A DNA stretch of 64,000 nt from the NCBI GenBank assembly GCA_033026295.1, contig CM065175.1, forward strand, positions 20,036,837 to 20,100,836, in the 5' to 3' direction. The notes under the pieces are model-generated. The model ran no database searches. It saw only the letters and a list, made by a program, of their open reading frames with translations, and was not told the DNA's origin. Numbering within the stretch: position 1 is the stretch's first letter; every line of letters begins with the position of its first letter. The translations under genes and the position numbers were made by a program. Of the stretch, positions 60,924-64,000 are shown in pieces. This DNA comes from Channa striata (Eukaryota > Chordata > Actinopteri > Anabantiformes > Channidae).

Positions 60924-63900
60924 TCCTGGAGGTAACAAGAGACGTCATCAGCGGCTCTATGGCAGGAAATGCAGAGAGGGGCCATGATTAGTGATTGTGT
61001 TGACGATGGTCCCTCAGGCTAGTAAACACTGTAGAATAGTGTTGCCTGGAAATGCAGGCAGCGGGTTTGTGGCACTGACTGTAGATGACTGCCATTGCTT
61101 GGTAAAGAGCCAACATTCAAGACCAAGTTCAAGAGCCAAGATACACGACACTTAGGACAAGGAAGTCACTCCAGCCCCATTCGTATAGGCAGCATTAAGC
61201 CGTCACCGACGAGTGTGAATACCTGCTGACACTAGCACTAGTTATCATGTCTTTCTATCATGATAAGTATGCTGGGAATTCTCAGCCGCCGTGGTAAAGT
61301 TGTTTCATTGGTTATTTAGTGTCTCAGACAACTATTCAGTCAAAAGGAATTTTGCATTGTTGGACACATTATGAGTCCTTTTGATTTTACTATTCAAGGC
61401 CCCACTGTGTTCTGTCAAAGTTGACAACATGCCATTTTACAACGTCTGAAGGCAAAAGTATTTACACCTGCTCTTTGTGTTGTGATGACTTCATTTACAT
61501 GGACTATTCTGAGAAATTAGCTTTCTCGGGTAATAGGGACACGGCATTTACATGCACTTAAGAAGCCTGGTTACAGGAAATACACGTAAACATGCAGCAG
61601 AGGAGTAACCTGATTTCTCCTCCACGTCTGATTTATTTTGGAATCGTGCTGCACAGATTTTAACTGTATAGTTACAGAAACTGCTTCCTGAATTCTTTTT
61701 TTCTGTCTTTGTGTCAAAAGGACAGTGCAGGTTTATAAAAAGGGGAAACACACCCAGCTGATATACAGCGGGAACTGTCTGAATTTTAAAAATCCATGGG
61801 GGAAAGGGATGTGATTTAGTGATTTAGACTTCCACAAGCCACTTTGTGTTAATTAAATTTTCTGTCGGAGTTTGAGATTTTGTTTTTAAAATGAAGTGTC
61901 ATCACCCTGTTTAATGATCAGGATCAATGACCTTTCATTCATTCTTTCACTCAGCTGTCTGCAGCCTTTTGTTACACACATGCACAGTTGGAGGAAGCTG
62001 ATGAGAAACCTGGTCATGTGTATGCATGACAAGGAAATCGTTCATCTCAGAAATTTATCAAGGAAAACCAAGTTTCCCTCATCACCTACCCTGATTTTGG
62101 AAGCAAGCTTTCCCGTTTACATGACACTTAGGGAATGAGCTTTCCTGAGAAATCCAACTGTAACCTGGTTACTTAAGTGCCTGTATGTGTTTACATGCAC
62201 ATAAGCAATCAGGGTGCTGGAGTCCATGTAAACACACTGATAGATTGAAGGGGTTGGAAAATGGAAGATAAATAAGCCAATGAGCCGGTGAAGAGGGACG
62301 TGCCAGGCCTGCACGGTGCCCTGGCACTACAATTATGTAATTATGAGATGAGATTTGTGCCACTTTTTTTGGAAGAAGCAGGGATCAAATCTTGCTGCCA
62401 CAGCAAGATCACTGGACAAGTGACTGCGTTTGGCCGACAGATTCATGCAACTGCACATTCCTGCTGGATTGTTTGCGGCATGAATGGTGTTTTACCTCTC
62501 CTTACAATTGCTGCAACGAGAGATAAATCAGTTAACATGAAATGAGGGGTTGCACCTGGGTGGAGTGTGCAAGAGGCACGGCATAACACAAAATGGATGC
62601 AGCAGAAATTGCAGGGTTTTGCTTACAGCACATCGTAGCAGCTGCATAAAAGAAATGTTGTCAACACGCCCACTTGCTCACTGTGAAAATGACCTCCTCT
62701 ATTTACACAGAGGCTCCATCGGAGGTCACATGGACTTTGTTCAGGGAATTTTGCAATAAAGAAATTAAACAGTAAAAACATCCTTACTGCGTGATCCAAC
62801 TGCTTTGGACATTTATTTTTTTTGCATTCAGCCCCACTGGGCAAAGTTGACATGCATCAGGGTCTCGAAACAGTTTAGGACAGCAAGCGTATTACGTTAT
62901 CTATAGATACGGCAGTTGAAATCAACTGTAAGCACTTTCACTTTCTAATATGTCAACCCAGCATGTGCTAGTTCTGTTACAGTAACTTCTTTGACAAAGA
63001 ATTTGCATACAATGGCATTATTCTTATAAGCTGCTTTGATTTTAGTGATATTGCCCAGCCAGCATTAATTTCTTTACACAGAAAAATTAAAAAGAATTTC
63101 TTACAAATTAATTCTTGCATGTCTTTCTTTCCTGCGTCTAACTAAGTTGTACTGTCCTACTTTGAAGTGGCACAAGTGCTAGACCAAAGTTCACGAGAAG
63201 GGAAAAAAAAAAGAGTTTGTTTGAGTTTACATGGAACAATCATAAAAGGTGTTGGGAAGTTCCTTTAATGTGGCGCATTCTGAATACCCAACGCCTCACC
63301 AAATCACTACTTTCACTCAGGCCTCACCCCCGCTTGTGGCCTCAGGTCTGTGAGTGGCAGTTACCACTCTCTCTCCAAAGTCCATCACCCACTTCTCCAC
63401 CGTGGTATGTTTGAGTCAGACCCTCCCCCACACCTCTCCCCCGTTAGCCTTGACTAAGGCTTATTGCCCGTGCTCAGCTGCTCAGCTGAACAGTGACTCT
63501 TGATTGGTGGTTGAGACAGAGAAGGAAGTCTTGGGAGTATTTATAGAGACTCTCTCATTTACCAGAACAATAACAACCCTCCCCCACACCATGAGACAGA
63601 GAGAGAGTCAAACTGACTTCTGGTTTCGCATCTCAGGGGAAATGTGCAGACTAGGACACACTTTGTCTTGTTGAATAAGCTCTGTCCATTCATGTTGATA
63701 TTGTGGGGCAATGTTAAAGCAGCAAGCTGAATATTATGCATTTCTTGAATTTTAATTTAGAAAGCAGTTTAAAAAACAGTTCCACACCCATTATCTTGGT
63801 TTGGTTGCCCCCAGTGAATGTAAATAATTTGTGTATTACAACACATACAATTTATTATCAGAACAAAAACATGAAAACTTTCTTTCACTTGTTGAAAATT

Positions 63901-64000
63901 CAAGTACAAGAACAGAACAGATCTGAGCTGGTGCAGCACATCACGTAGCAGGAAGAGTTCCCAAGAAATATTGGCAAAGCCCTAATGTGAATGAAACCAT

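Larger units (their letters stand above)
58504..64000. other. Gene-free DNA to the right edge
   Basis: No coding exon is supported. Simple repeats are listed separately; a C-rich pyrimidine run lies at 60065-60130 and a G12 run at 58841-58852. The stretch 63330-63560 contains AGCCTT/AAGGCT inverted arms and a direct CTCAGCTG repeat and may be conserved non-coding DNA, untested. The window ends without entering a recognisable gene. Confidence 0.5.

Noticed and set aside
61441..61475. AAAGTATTTACACC phrase as another Tc1-like terminus
   Set aside because: The flanking sequence does not continue with family sequence, so it is probably coincidence.

Overview
The window is nuclear DNA of a vertebrate, almost certainly a ray-finned fish. 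It carries three spliced protein genes with GT-AG introns, AT-rich non-coding DNA, many AC/GT microsatellites and remnants of repeat families typical of teleosts. No bacterial, viral or organellar gene was seen. Protein identities come from comparing translated exons with remembered vertebrate proteins; no database search was run.

Layout. Positions 870-4494 hold taf12 on the plus strand (five coding exons, 132 residues, a histone-fold subunit of TFIID and SAGA). Positions 5517-7058 hold rab42 on the minus strand (two coding exons, 222 residues, a Rab GTPase), tail to tail with taf12. The human TAF12 and RAB42 genes are also neighbours, so this is an old linkage. Positions 9563-20900 hold ctps1 on the minus strand (17 coding exons and a probable non-coding first exon), encoding CTP synthase 1. 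All exons join in phase except exon 10, which carries one extra base and would truncate the protein at 385 residues instead of 588. All catalytic exons downstream are otherwise intact, so this is either an assembly error or a young frameshift allele.

The ctps1 introns hold a 282-bp element with terminal inverted repeats, a fragment with Tc1-like ends, and in the last intron a probable hAT-like element enclosing a CpG-rich, promoter-like segment and a long hairpin.

From about 21 kb to the right edge (some 43 kb) I find no convincing coding exon. It holds simple repeats, a broken Tc1/mariner transposase copy (46.3-47.2 kb), further copies of a tRNA-headed SINE-like repeat that also lies at 7.9 kb, and stretches that look like possible conserved non-coding DNA. 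It may be a regulatory gene desert or the intron of a large gene whose exons lie outside the window. taf12 (transcription), rab42 (vesicle traffic) and ctps1 (pyrimidine nucleotides) share no pathway; they are neighbours by chromosomal history. I found no clear new biological system. The best leads are the ctps1 frameshift and the promoter-like island in its last intron.
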